A program made the position numbers and the translations under genes. DNA of 35,673 nucleotides from Tannerella sp. (GTDB lineage: Bacteria > Bacteroidota > Bacteroidia > Bacteroidales > Tannerellaceae), in NCBI GenBank assembly GCA_031257565.1, contig JAIROL010000269.1, positions 1 through 35,673 on the forward strand. The letters are read 5' to 3'. The notes beneath the pieces were generated by a model, which was not told where the DNA came from, did not search any database, and was given only the letters and a program-made list of their open reading frames with translations. Below are positions 1 to 5,549 of this stretch, piece by piece. The stretch's first letter is position 1. Every line of letters starts with the position of its first letter.

Positions 1-60
1 AAGTTTTGATTTCTTCAGGATGTACAACAAACTGAATGTTGATTTTTTTACTCTGTTCAT
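1..60 (-). CDS. N-terminal 20 codons of a probable phage tyrosine integrase (runs off the left edge)
   Basis: Reading the minus strand from an ATG at 60 gives 20 open codons beginning MNRVKKSTFSLLYILKKSKL, cut by the window edge. Known of the family: Bacteroidales tyrosine recombinases typically begin with a basic, hydrophobic beta-strand segment of this kind before the SAM-like arm-binding domain. A gene at the end of a prophage, transcribed outward and divergent from the replication genes, is the usual place for an integrase. Only the start is visible, so no catalytic R-H-R-Y residues can be checked. It could be another outward-facing gene; the call is inference from the N-terminus and position. 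Confidence 0.5.
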   Translation of the reverse strand, partial: MNRVKKSTFSLLYILKKSKL

Positions 61-89
61 ACGCTTGAAAGTTTAATAAATTAATGATA

Positions 90-97
90 CAAAATTA
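90..97 (-). promoter_or_regulatory. Possible -7 box for the integrase gene
   Basis: On the minus strand TAATTTTG fits the Bacteroidetes -7 consensus TAnnTTTG and lies about 30 nt before the ATG at 60. No clear TTG is present at the expected -33 distance, so this is a weak or regulated promoter if real. Confidence 0.35.
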
Positions 98-158
98 CTT
101 TTTCAAGCTCATATAAACGATACGCAAAATATTGAAAAACAGAGAAATAAAACCTGAT

Positions 159-194
159 TCGTGGGACTTTTTCAGGCTTTGGAAAGTCCCACGA
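159..194. repeat. 12-bp perfect inverted repeat (hairpin)
   Basis: TCGTGGGACTTT and AAAGTCCCACGA form a perfect 12-bp stem around a 12-nt loop. It lies in the gene-free stretch between the integrase start and the toxin gene. The T-run after it is weak in both directions. Its core GGACTTT/AAAGTCC is shared with the hairpin at 253-284. Confidence 0.6.
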
Positions 195-252
195 TTTAGA
201 CCGTGAGAGTTGCCCCAAAACGCTGTATTTTTCATAATTCGAGGGTAAAAAG

Positions 253-284
253 AAAGTCCTGAAAACTTTGATTTTCAGGACTTT
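253..284 (-). terminator. Intrinsic terminator of the toxin-antitoxin operon
   Basis: AAAGTCCTGAAA pairs perfectly with TTTCAGGACTTT (12 bp, 8-nt loop). On the minus strand the stem is followed at once by CTTTTTA, a usable U-tract, and it lies downstream of the vapC-like stop at 411. The GC content of the stem is modest. The stretch 285-410 holds no gene I can support. Confidence 0.6.
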
Positions 285-410
285 ACTGTGTTTTACTTTG
301 ACTTTCTGCGGTATGGACGGGACTGTATAGATGCTTGTATTAATCGCATATCTACGCATGTATGTGCGAAAAAAATATTAACGGATAGGGGGTTCTGGTC
401 TCGCGAATCC

Positions 411-827
411 TCACCTCCTGTTATAAACAAAGTTCAATCCCTGGGAAACATAGTTCTTAAACGCATGGTCGGAAGATATGAGCGGTATTTTGTCTGATAT
501 CGCCTGGGCGATGATGGCGTGGTCGTTCATGTCCTTGTGTCCCTCTGCAATTTGTAATTGAGCATATTTAGAAAAATGATGCTCGTTAAAGAAGATTGTT
601 TCAATACCTGATTGTTTTAATTCGTCCAATAAGTTGTTTTCAGACTTATATCGAAGATATTTCATTTTCCCAATTCTAAACAATAAAATCAATTCCATAA
701 TGGCTACCGATCCGGCATAAAGAATTGTCGAGCAATCCGTTAATATATTCGATACATTCAAAGCTATTTCATCCGAGTTTTTAGATAAAATAAAAATCAG
801 CATGTTTGTATCCAGATAGTATCGCAT
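411..827 (-). CDS. vapC: PIN-domain toxin (VapC-like ribonuclease)
   Basis: 138 aa, the normal length for VapC. The N-terminal MRYYLDTNMLI carries the first PIN acidic residue (Asp6), a Glu lies in the helix AIMELILL, and acidic residues follow near the C-terminus in HKDMNDHAIIAQA and SSDHAF. PIN toxins of this family cleave RNA in the cytoplasm using a Mg-binding acidic triad and are held inactive by the antitoxin. The gene starts 6 nt after the stop of the small upstream gene, the standard antitoxin-toxin spacing. In a prophage this pair may stabilise the element or act in defence; the sequence does not decide which. Seen: motifs and spacing. Inferred: toxin activity. Confidence 0.85.
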   Translation of the reverse strand: MRYYLDTNMLIFILSKNSDEIALNVSNILTDCSTILYAGSVAIMELILLFRIGKMKYLRYKSENNLLDELKQSGIETIFFNEHHFSKYAQLQIAEGHKDMNDHAIIAQAISDKIPLISSDHAFKNYVSQGLNFVYNRR

Positions 828-833
828 ATCAAA

Positions 834-995
834 TTATTTAAGGACAGCTCGCATGTCGACTATCTCGCAAATCGGATCATACGATTCCCACCAAATTGCA
901 AACTTCGACTTCATTACTCCCTTTGTCTCGTCTTTTTTAATGCTGCCTTTCGCCGCCTTTTTTGTTGTTTCTTTTGTCGTTTCTTTTCTTTTCAT
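834..995 (-). CDS. Small antitoxin upstream of the PIN toxin
   Basis: 53 aa, too short for the ORF track. It starts MKRKETTKETTKKAAK, a Lys/Thr/Glu-rich and probably flexible segment, and ends CEIVDMRAVLK. I recognise this kind of C-terminus from small Bacteroidales proteins encoded just before PIN-domain toxins. The stop at 834-836 is 6 nt before the toxin ATG, so the two are probably translated together. No AbrB, RHH or Phd domain is evident, so the DNA-binding mode is unknown. Toxin neutralisation is inferred from position, size and the C-terminal pattern. Confidence 0.65.
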   Translation of the reverse strand: MKRKETTKETTKKAAKGSIKKDETKGVMKSKFAIWWESYDPICEIVDMRAVLK

Positions 996-1025
996 GTCTG
1001 TATAATTTTATCCTTATCTACGCCA

Positions 1026-1057
1026 CAAAGATATATATAAATATATAAACAAACAAA
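1026..1057 (-). promoter_or_regulatory. Bacteroidetes-type promoter of the toxin-antitoxin operon
   Basis: On the minus strand TTTG (1057-1054), a 20-nt AT-rich spacer and TATCTTTG (1033-1026) match the Bacteroidetes -33/-7 pattern. It lies about 30 nt upstream of the antitoxin ATG at 995. Confidence 0.6.
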
Positions 1058-1085
1058 AAAGAGCGAACATGAAAAAATGAAAAAA

Positions 1086-1102
1086 GTTACCAAATCGGTA
1101 AC
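1086..1102. promoter_or_regulatory. Operator-like palindrome, copy 1
   Basis: GTTACC-AAATC-GGTAAC is a perfect 6-bp inverted repeat, continuing into CGGA. The 15-mer AAATCGGTAACCGGA (1092-1106) recurs at 1177-1191 and 12862-12876. This placement suggests a binding site for a phage DNA-binding protein. Confidence 0.5.
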
Positions 1103-1168
1103 CGGAATAAAAATAGTCTAAGGGTAGAAGTTGGCCGTTTTTGAGCTATCTCTTTAGTAAGTTGTAAT

Positions 1169-1189
1169 CGGTTACTAAATCGGTAACCG
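1169..1189. promoter_or_regulatory. Operator-like palindrome, copy 2
   Basis: CGGTTAC and GTAACCG form a perfect 7-bp inverted repeat with a 7-nt spacer, and it contains the same 15-mer as copy 1, 85 bp away. It is close to the promoter at 1273 and may control it. Confidence 0.5.
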
Positions 1190-1219
1190 GACAATAAAAT
1201 AGGATGATTGACATTTTTT

Positions 1220-1282
1220 ACTGGAAAACGCAATTTTTTTACGGGAAAACGCAATTTTTTTGTGGTAAAACGTATATTTGCG
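1220..1282 (+). repeat. Three 21-bp tandem repeats at a promoter
   Basis: Units starting at 1220 and 1241 are nearly identical (A-C-T/G-GGAAAACGCAA followed by seven T), and a third, diverged unit starts at 1262 with GTGGTAAAACG. The third unit contains the -7 box TATATTTG. A 21-bp period is two helical turns, so proteins bound to each unit would sit on one face of the DNA. Confidence 0.6.
1273..1280 (+). promoter_or_regulatory. -7 box upstream of the 1313 gene
   Basis: TATATTTG is a strong Bacteroidetes -7 element 33 nt before the ATG at 1313. There is no TTG at the right distance; instead the repeats occupy the -33 region, which suggests an activator-dependent or repressed promoter. Confidence 0.5.
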
Positions 1283-1312
1283 ATCTATTAATCGCTTAAA
1301 AAAAGTATAACA

Positions 1313-1477
1313 ATGAACGAAAGTAAAGAAAGAATTGATTATCTCTTTAGTAAAGAGGCAATTGAATATGTCGAAAAGGTAAGCAACCTGTTAGACGGCA
1401 TTATTTTGAGACTGGAAAAGGCGCTGGAACTGAAAGAACGGTTATTCGCGGGCTGCAATACGAAGAATATCCAATAA
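1313..1477 (+). CDS. Small acidic helical protein of unknown function
   Basis: 54 aa, not in the ORF track, starting MNESKERIDYLF and ending CNTKNIQ. It is rich in Leu, Glu and Lys with heptad-like spacing around residues 15-45, so probably one or two helices that may form a coiled coil. A -7 box lies 33 nt upstream and the next gene starts 12 nt downstream, so the two form a short operon. I do not recognise the family. Confidence 0.5.
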   Translation: MNESKERIDYLFSKEAIEYVEKVSNLLDGIILRLEKALELKERLFAGCNTKNIQ

Positions 1478-1489
1478 TAAACACAATTT

Positions 1490-1738
1490 ATGTCTGCATT
1501 TGAAAAGATAAACGGTATTAGGCAGATAGACCCTCAATCATTGATTGAGTTGTCATTGTCTTTTGCTAGGGAAGAAGGAATGAACCAGCGGGAAACGGCA
1601 AAGCATATATGCCGTGAATTACGTGATTTTATGCAGGAAACGAATACAGTCATAACGGCCAGAGAATTTAGCGAATGTTACTCGAATTTTGTTTCATTTG
1701 AAGAAAAATTCAGACAAACTTGTAATAGTGTTCAATAA
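1490..1738 (+). CDS. Hypothetical 82-aa protein, second gene of the short operon
   Basis: Starts MSAFEKINGIRQIDPQ. Predicted mostly helical, with no membrane segment and no recognised domain. The middle part (NQRETAKHICRELRDFM) could hold a helix-turn-helix-like fold, but no diagnostic motif is present. It follows the 54-aa gene by 12 nt and shares its promoter. Lying between the integrase/toxin block and the immunity region, it may be a regulator; that is a guess from position. Confidence 0.5.
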   Translation: MSAFEKINGIRQIDPQSLIELSLSFAREEGMNQRETAKHICRELRDFMQETNTVITAREFSECYSNFVSFEEKFRQTCNSVQ

Positions 1739-1787
1739 GCATGCTTTAAAACGGTTATTATGAAGAAAGAGCAAAAAATTAATATGC

Positions 1788-2294
1788 TTAATTGTTTATA
1801 AATATGAATATTGTGATAAATATTGTGCCAATAATTAAAAGGGCGGCGGAAAACCAGTTAAGGTAGTCTACTTTTCTATTGATGGAGTGTACCATATCAT
1901 TTGGGTCTTTTTCCGGCTTAACGCCATTTTTAAGGGCTTCCTCTAATTTTATAGAAAGGCCTCTCATCCACTTTTTTCCGATAAGATAAGATAGCAGGTT
2001 TGATAACAATGAAGTAATCACAAAAGCAGCTCCAATCGCTCCAATAGGTTTGCTGTTAAAAGTCATTTTATTTAAGATGATATCTATAAAAAATAATACA
2101 ATGCCGCCGGCTGCAATATAAGTAATCTTTGTTTCAAATCTATCCTCGTCTTTAAATAAAGATTCAAATATATTATCGTATAGATCGGATAAACGCTTTT
2201 TGTCTTCGGGGGTTAGTCTGCCCGTTTCTGATACCTCTGATTTTGTTTCGATATATCCTGTATTTTCTTTCTTCGGTATATATTCCTTTTCCAT
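1788..2294 (-). CDS. Three-helix membrane protein of unknown function
   Basis: 168 aa. The N-terminal 55 residues are charged and soluble. Three hydrophobic segments follow at about 57-75 (TYIAAGGIVLFFIDIIL), 84-105 (IGAIGAAFVITSLLSNLL) and 147-166. The resemblance in layout to SLATT-type effector membrane proteins is superficial and I do not assign that family. Its 5' third plus its promoter are duplicated at 3404-3662. Lying in the immunity region, it could act in superinfection exclusion; that is inferred from location only. Confidence 0.65.
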   Translation of the reverse strand: MEKEYIPKKENTGYIETKSEVSETGRLTPEDKKRLSDLYDNIFESLFKDEDRFETKITYIAAGGIVLFFIDIILNKMTFNSKPIGAIGAAFVITSLLSNLLSYLIGKKWMRGLSIKLEEALKNGVKPEKDPNDMVHSINRKVDYLNWFSAALLIIGTIFITIFIFINN

Positions 2295-2385
2295 AACAAA
2301 CTCACTTCCTCATTTTCGTAATTTAAATTATTGATAACTGTTACAAAGTTACTATGTTTCCGTTTATTTATTCAATTATCATGAA
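2127..2385. repeat. 259-bp direct repeat, copy A
   Basis: Nearly identical, without net insertion or deletion, to 3404-3662, with about a dozen substitutions counted by eye. It covers the promoter, leader and first ~55 codons of the three-helix membrane protein gene. Confidence 0.9.
2344..2375 (-). promoter_or_regulatory. Promoter of the three-helix membrane protein gene
   Basis: On the minus strand TTG (2375-2373), 21 nt and TAACTTTG (2351-2344) match the Bacteroidetes consensus, 50 nt before the ATG. The same promoter is present in the duplicated copy at 3621-3652. Confidence 0.6.
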
Positions 2386-2388
2386 GAT

Positions 2389-2586
2389 TTATTTTCTTAT
2401 TTCTTCGTAAGGATATAATAGTTCCGGTTGGTCTGCATTATTTTTAATGTGATCAAGCACGTGCGCGTCGATTTTAATAGCATTGTAACCGACGGGAGAT
2501 TTTAAGACTACGCCATCAAAGCTGGTGCATCTGCTTAATGCAACATAAACCTGTCCGGGAGCGAAAGACTTTCCCAAAAACGCCAA
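2389..2586 (-). pseudogene. C-terminal remnant of a Pif1/RecD-like helicase
   Basis: 65 codons with FAPGQVYVALSRCTSFDGVVL, which is superfamily-1 helicase motif VI as found at the end of Pif1-like helicases (typical form GQxYVALSRxxxxxGxxL). Full-length relatives are several hundred residues long; everything before motif VI, including Walker A and B, is missing. The ORF has only a TTG start directly after the TGA of the upstream gene, so it is a scrap left by recombination and not a functional helicase. It shows that the immunity region has exchanged DNA with a host or another element. Confidence 0.75.
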
Positions 2587-2988
2587 TCATTCCTGTGTCA
2601 ATATGTCTGTTGAATCCTCTTTTAATTTTAGGACGTTTTGGGGAATTTCAAATCCCATTTTTCTATAAACGGGTTCGTAGGCGTTTATAATGTTTTCAAC
2701 ATTTCGGTATTGGCGTTTTCCCTTAAATGTTATTAGTCTTTTTATTAGTGCTTCGTTCAATAAATTATGCGCTGCCTGCATATCTCCTTTGTAGTAAGCG
2801 ATTCTTACTTTATCATAGCTATTATCCCATTTCAATACTTTTTCTTTTATTCTCTTAATATTATTAGTTATAATCCAAATCTTAAAGAAAAGGATTATAT
2901 GCAATATGCCTGCAATTATGCCTGCAATTATGATTGCCGTTGTTTCCATTATTGCCGTTGTTTCCATTATGGTTGCCGTTGTTTCCAT
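2587..2988 (-). CDS. Small single-pass membrane protein with repeated N-terminus
   Basis: 133 aa. The N-terminus repeats METTA(T)I three times, then a hydrophobic stretch (IIAGIIAGILHIILFF, about 19-40) forms one membrane helix, followed by a basic, helical cytoplasmic part. Every repeat unit carries an ATG, so the real start is uncertain; translation from the last unit would give a more ordinary protein beginning just before the membrane helix. The C-terminus ends at the junction with the helicase scrap and may itself be altered. I do not recognise a family. Confidence 0.5.
   Translation of the reverse strand: METTATIMETTAIMETTAIIIAGIIAGILHIILFFKIWIITNNIKRIKEKVLKWDNSYDKVRIAYYKGDMQAAHNLLNEALIKRLITFKGKRQYRNVENIINAYEPVYRKMGFEIPQNVLKLKEDSTDILTQE
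2938..2988 (-). repeat. Start-codon-containing minisatellite (three units of 18-21 bp)
   Basis: On the minus strand ATGGAAACAACGGCAA occurs three times, each followed by 2-5 varying bases. Unit lengths are multiples of three, so gain or loss of units keeps the frame and changes only the number of possible starts. Confidence 0.7.
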
Positions 2989-3026
2989 ATAAAAAATTTA
3001 ATTTGTTAATATAATTATTTCAATGT

Positions 3027-3392
3027 TTATTTCTTCATTAGTATTTGTATAGTTCGCTCCTTTTCTTGCAACATCTCACGGAGGAGCTTCAATTCCCTTT
3101 TCGCAGTTTCCAATTCACTCTGACAACTTGATATGTTCGCATTGCCGTATACGGACATCGCGCTTATATCCCCTTTTACCTGCTGGGTAATTGGAGATGA
3201 CGGGGTATCGTCAAAAAAATACCCAATAGGGACATTAAATATAGACGATATTTTCTATAGATCATTCGCTTGTATTTTGTTAGCGTTTATACATCTGTGC
3301 AAATTCGCTTCACTCATGTCAATATCCTTTGCTAACCTCTTTAATCCTCCGGCTCTATTTTCTGCAAGTTCTTTTATCTTCAATATATTCAT
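3027..3392 (-). pseudogene. XRE-family repressor interrupted by an amber codon
   Basis: From ATG 3392 the frame reads MNILKIKELAENRAGG..., a typical XRE HTH start. A TAG at 3257-3255 (codon 46) interrupts it, and the same frame then continues uninterrupted for 75 codons to TAA at 3027. The part after the stop (ISSIFNVPIGYFFDD and a C-terminal coiled coil ending ERTIQILMKK) matches the layout of the intact repressor at 4696-5073 (DVPVSVFFDED, coiled coil, DIIRILKK). An amber at a position normally occupied by a sense codon, with no frameshift, marks a recently dead gene. Its ATG overlaps the stop region of the truncated membrane gene before it. Genuine TAG readthrough is unlikely because TAG is used as an ordinary stop here (24424). 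Confidence 0.85.
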
Positions 3393-3394
3393 AA

Positions 3395-3571
3395 TCAGCT
3401 ATTCTTTGTTTCAAATCTACCCTCATCTTTAAATAAAGATTCAAATATATTATCGTATAGATCGGATAAACGCGTTTTGTCTTCGGGGGTTAGTCTGCCT
3501 GTTTCTGATACCTCTGATTTTGTTTCGATATATCCTGTATTTTCTTTCTTCGGTATATATTCTTTTCCCAT
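3395..3571 (-). pseudogene. Truncated copy of the three-helix membrane protein gene
   Basis: 58 codons from ATG 3571, starting MGKEYIPKKENTGY and almost identical to the first 55 residues of the protein at 1788-2294, then TKNS and a TGA. All three membrane helices are lost. The end coincides with the breakpoint of the 259-bp duplication and the stop abuts the ATG of the dead XRE gene. Any product would be a soluble charged peptide. Confidence 0.75.
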
Positions 3572-3662
3572 AATAAACTCACTTCCTCATTTTTATAATT
3601 TAAATTATTGATAATTGTTACAAAGTTATTATGTTTCCGTTTATTTATTCAATTATTATGAA
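3404..3662. repeat. 259-bp direct repeat, copy B
   Basis: Second copy of 2127-2385 in the same orientation, about 1.28 kb away. It brings a promoter (3621-3652) and the first ~55 codons of the membrane protein in front of the amber-stopped repressor. Confidence 0.9.
3621..3652 (-). promoter_or_regulatory. Duplicated promoter driving the dead repressor
   Basis: Minus-strand TTG (3652-3650), 21 nt, TAACTTTG (3628-3621), the same elements as at 2344-2375. Confidence 0.55.
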
Positions 3663-3680
3663 AAAAGAGCAAAAAAACTT

Positions 3681-4709
3681 TTAGTTTTTAAAAAGTGATC
3701 TAATTCTGTCTATATCTTCTAATTGGCTAAAGTTTTCTTTGTAAAGAATTTTTTTTAGTTCAATCATTTCAGAAAACTCAAAGCCTTTTATTTTTTCCAT
3801 AAATTCGTATTCATCTTCAACAATTTTTTTCCACGATACCGCATTTATATCAATATGTGATAGAGTATAAATTATATCCCTGCATTTTTTTCGATCATTA
3901 TAAATGTTTTCTATCTGATTTTTGAAGTCTCTTATTTTTTTATTTGCAAGAATCTGGCAATCAAGATTCTCTAAGCAATATTTAATTAAACCCAATTTTG
4001 CTTTTTGAAATGGTTTTTTATTCGAGCGTAGCGCATTTCTTATTGTTACAATTAGCTCATCTATTACAAGATCGCTACCAACCTCGTTCGCATCAAAAAT
4101 TGCATAAGATAGATGTTCTACTACCGCATCCATGTTAGGAGAATATAAATTAGCAGAAGATACCGCTCGTATTTCTATATTAAATCTTGCGGAACTTATT
4201 TTTTTATCATTAGAAACATCTAAGTACTTTATTTTTTTGTCAAAATCGGCGTTTAGCCTTATCATTTCAGACATAAACTTCCCCTCAATGTCTTTTATAT
4301 GCGCATAATTGCCAATTACTATGAATGTAGCAAGTATGCCAACAAAACCCAATATTAAGGCAATGTTATTAGGCTCTATCACTTGATTAATAGAAAAGAA
4401 AATGTTTGCGCCTAATAGAATAATTATTATTCCGATTAGAAACCAATGGCTTTTAAGCAACAAATAAAAAAAATTATTCAGTCCTTTTGGCTCATTTATT
4501 AGGTTCTCCAACACTATTAGTCTTTTTCCTATCCTAATTAATGAACTATTTATGATTTCTATTTGCCTGTTATCCAGATTTTTTTGCTCATTTATTAGGT
4601 TTTCCAATGCGGAAATCCTATCGGCAACGCTTTTGACGGTGTTTTTCTTTTCTGTTATAGTGGCTTTATTTTTACAGCCAAAAAGCTGATTGATACTATT
4701 TTTCTTCAT
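3681..4709 (-). CDS. Two-helix membrane protein with coiled coil, coupled to the repressor
   Basis: 342 aa. Residues about 25-80 form a coiled coil containing the internal repeat LENLINEQK/LENLINEPK. Two membrane helices follow at about 89-108 (FLIGIIIILLGANIFFSI) and 116-137. The remaining ~200 residues are soluble and mostly helical, with no recognised catalytic motif. The ATG lies 14 nt inside the repressor gene, so it is translated with the repressor and expressed in the lysogen. A lysogen-expressed membrane protein next to a repressor is a common setting for superinfection exclusion or abortive infection genes; function here is inference from context. Confidence 0.7.
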   Translation of the reverse strand: MKKNSINQLFGCKNKATITEKKNTVKSVADRISALENLINEQKNLDNRQIEIINSSLIRIGKRLIVLENLINEPKGLNNFFYLLLKSHWFLIGIIIILLGANIFFSINQVIEPNNIALILGFVGILATFIVIGNYAHIKDIEGKFMSEMIRLNADFDKKIKYLDVSNDKKISSARFNIEIRAVSSANLYSPNMDAVVEHLSYAIFDANEVGSDLVIDELIVTIRNALRSNKKPFQKAKLGLIKYCLENLDCQILANKKIRDFKNQIENIYNDRKKCRDIIYTLSHIDINAVSWKKIVEDEYEFMEKIKGFEFSEMIELKKILYKENFSQLEDIDRIRSLFKN

Positions 4710-5073
4710 AACACAACTGTTTTTTAAGTATTCTGATAATATCCTCTTTGTCTTCTAATATTTTTTTTAAATATTCTATCTCTTTGTTTTTAGATTCTAT
4801 ATTCCCAGATAAGGAATCTCCATAGATGGATGCTGCATTACTATTCCCTCCTTTCTGCGTAATATGATTTTCATTACTGGCGTCTTCGTCAAAAAAAACA
4901 CTAACAGGAACATCTAATACTTTTGCTATTCTTTCAAGCGTAGAGATGCTTGTTGATCCATTCTTAATCATTTTATGAATAGAAATATCACTCATTCCGA
5001 CCTTGCCGGCAAGGTCCCTAATCGTTATGCCTTTCCTCTCTACTAAATCTCTAATAATTAATAAATTAGCCAT
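4696..5073 (-). CDS. XRE-family transcriptional repressor (probable lysogeny repressor)
   Basis: 125 aa. Residues about 5-60 form a Cro/C1-type helix-turn-helix (ITIRDLAGKVGMSDISIHKM as helices 2-3, then STLERIAKVLDVPVSVFF), followed by a polar linker and a C-terminal coiled coil (about 92-120) that would mediate oligomerisation. There is no peptidase domain, so it is not cleaved in the manner of LexA or lambda CI. It is divergent from the early operon at 5205, whose promoter lies in the 130-bp gap; repression of that promoter is the likely role. It co-transcribes with the 342-aa membrane protein. An amber-killed relative is at 3027-3392. Confidence 0.85.
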   Translation of the reverse strand: MANLLIIRDLVERKGITIRDLAGKVGMSDISIHKMIKNGSTSISTLERIAKVLDVPVSVFFDEDASNENHITQKGGNSNAASIYGDSLSGNIESKNKEIEYLKKILEDKEDIIRILKKQLCYEEK

Positions 5074-5120
5074 ATAAACAAAACTTTATTTATATATTTA
5101 TATATTTTTAACTATAAAAA

Positions 5121-5153
5121 TTTGACACAAACTAAACTATTATGCTATATTTG
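5121..5153 (+). promoter_or_regulatory. Early promoter, divergent from the repressor
   Basis: TTTG (5121-5124), 21 nt, TATATTTG (5146-5153) is a near-perfect Bacteroidetes promoter, about 50 nt before the ATG at 5205. AT-rich repeats of the form ATATATTTATA on both sides (5090-5110, 5158-5185) are candidate operator sequence for the XRE repressor. Confidence 0.75.
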
Positions 5154-5204
5154 CCCCATAAATATATAAACAAATAAATACACAAACAAATAAAGGAGTA
5201 AAAA

Positions 5205-5405
5205 ATGAAAAAAAGAAAAAGTATTAGGGGGATGATATCCGGGCTGGAGCCGGAAGAAAGCGTAGTATTCAAGGGTGGAGATTATCGTTTATCATCAATA
5301 AGGAATACCGCGTCGAGCGTGAGCGCGGAAACCAGGAAAAACAGGATGTTCTCAGTCTCTATCTCTTACGAGAAAAACCTAATAAGGGTAACCAGGTCCA
5401 AGTGA
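5205..5405 (+). CDS. Small basic protein, first gene of the early operon
   Basis: 66 aa starting MKKRKSIRGMISGLEPEES, with AAGGAG 7 nt before the ATG. I recognise the pattern (basic start, I(R)GMISGLE, a central S(I/V)R.TAS segment, C-terminal I.VTR) from small proteins of Bacteroidales phages and conjugative elements; no function is known to me, though size and charge fit a DNA-binding regulator. It is directly downstream of the repressor-controlled promoter, where lambda-like phages carry Cro. A second frame is also open across the gene from 5228 to 5494; I regard that as fortuitous. Confidence 0.6.
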   Translation: MKKRKSIRGMISGLEPEESVVFKGGDYRLSSIRNTASSVSAETRKNRMFSVSISYEKNLIRVTRSK

Positions 5406-5549
5406 AAATCCGGTTTAGCTCCCTCACCGCCCAAAACGAAGAACAGGTAATTCGCCTGTTTAAGCATTTAGGCATTTATGACAAGGTAATATAAAAATAA
5501 AGACAATGAAACAAAAAACAAAATACGAATCAATGTAATACTATAAAAC

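Noticed and set aside
360-415. tRNA- or att-like sequence (GGTTC...GCGAATCC)
   Set aside because: No cloverleaf can be folded around it; similarity is to a few TψC-arm bases only.
3255-3257. TAG recoding as in some crAss-like phages
   Set aside because: TAG ends the tail tube gene at 24424 with no sensible extension, and other genes use TAA, TGA and TAG normally.
5228-5494. Second open frame over the 66-aa early gene, continuing to 5494
   Set aside because: No suitable start codon or ribosome site until a GTG at 5402; the 66-aa frame has both and resembles a known small-protein type.
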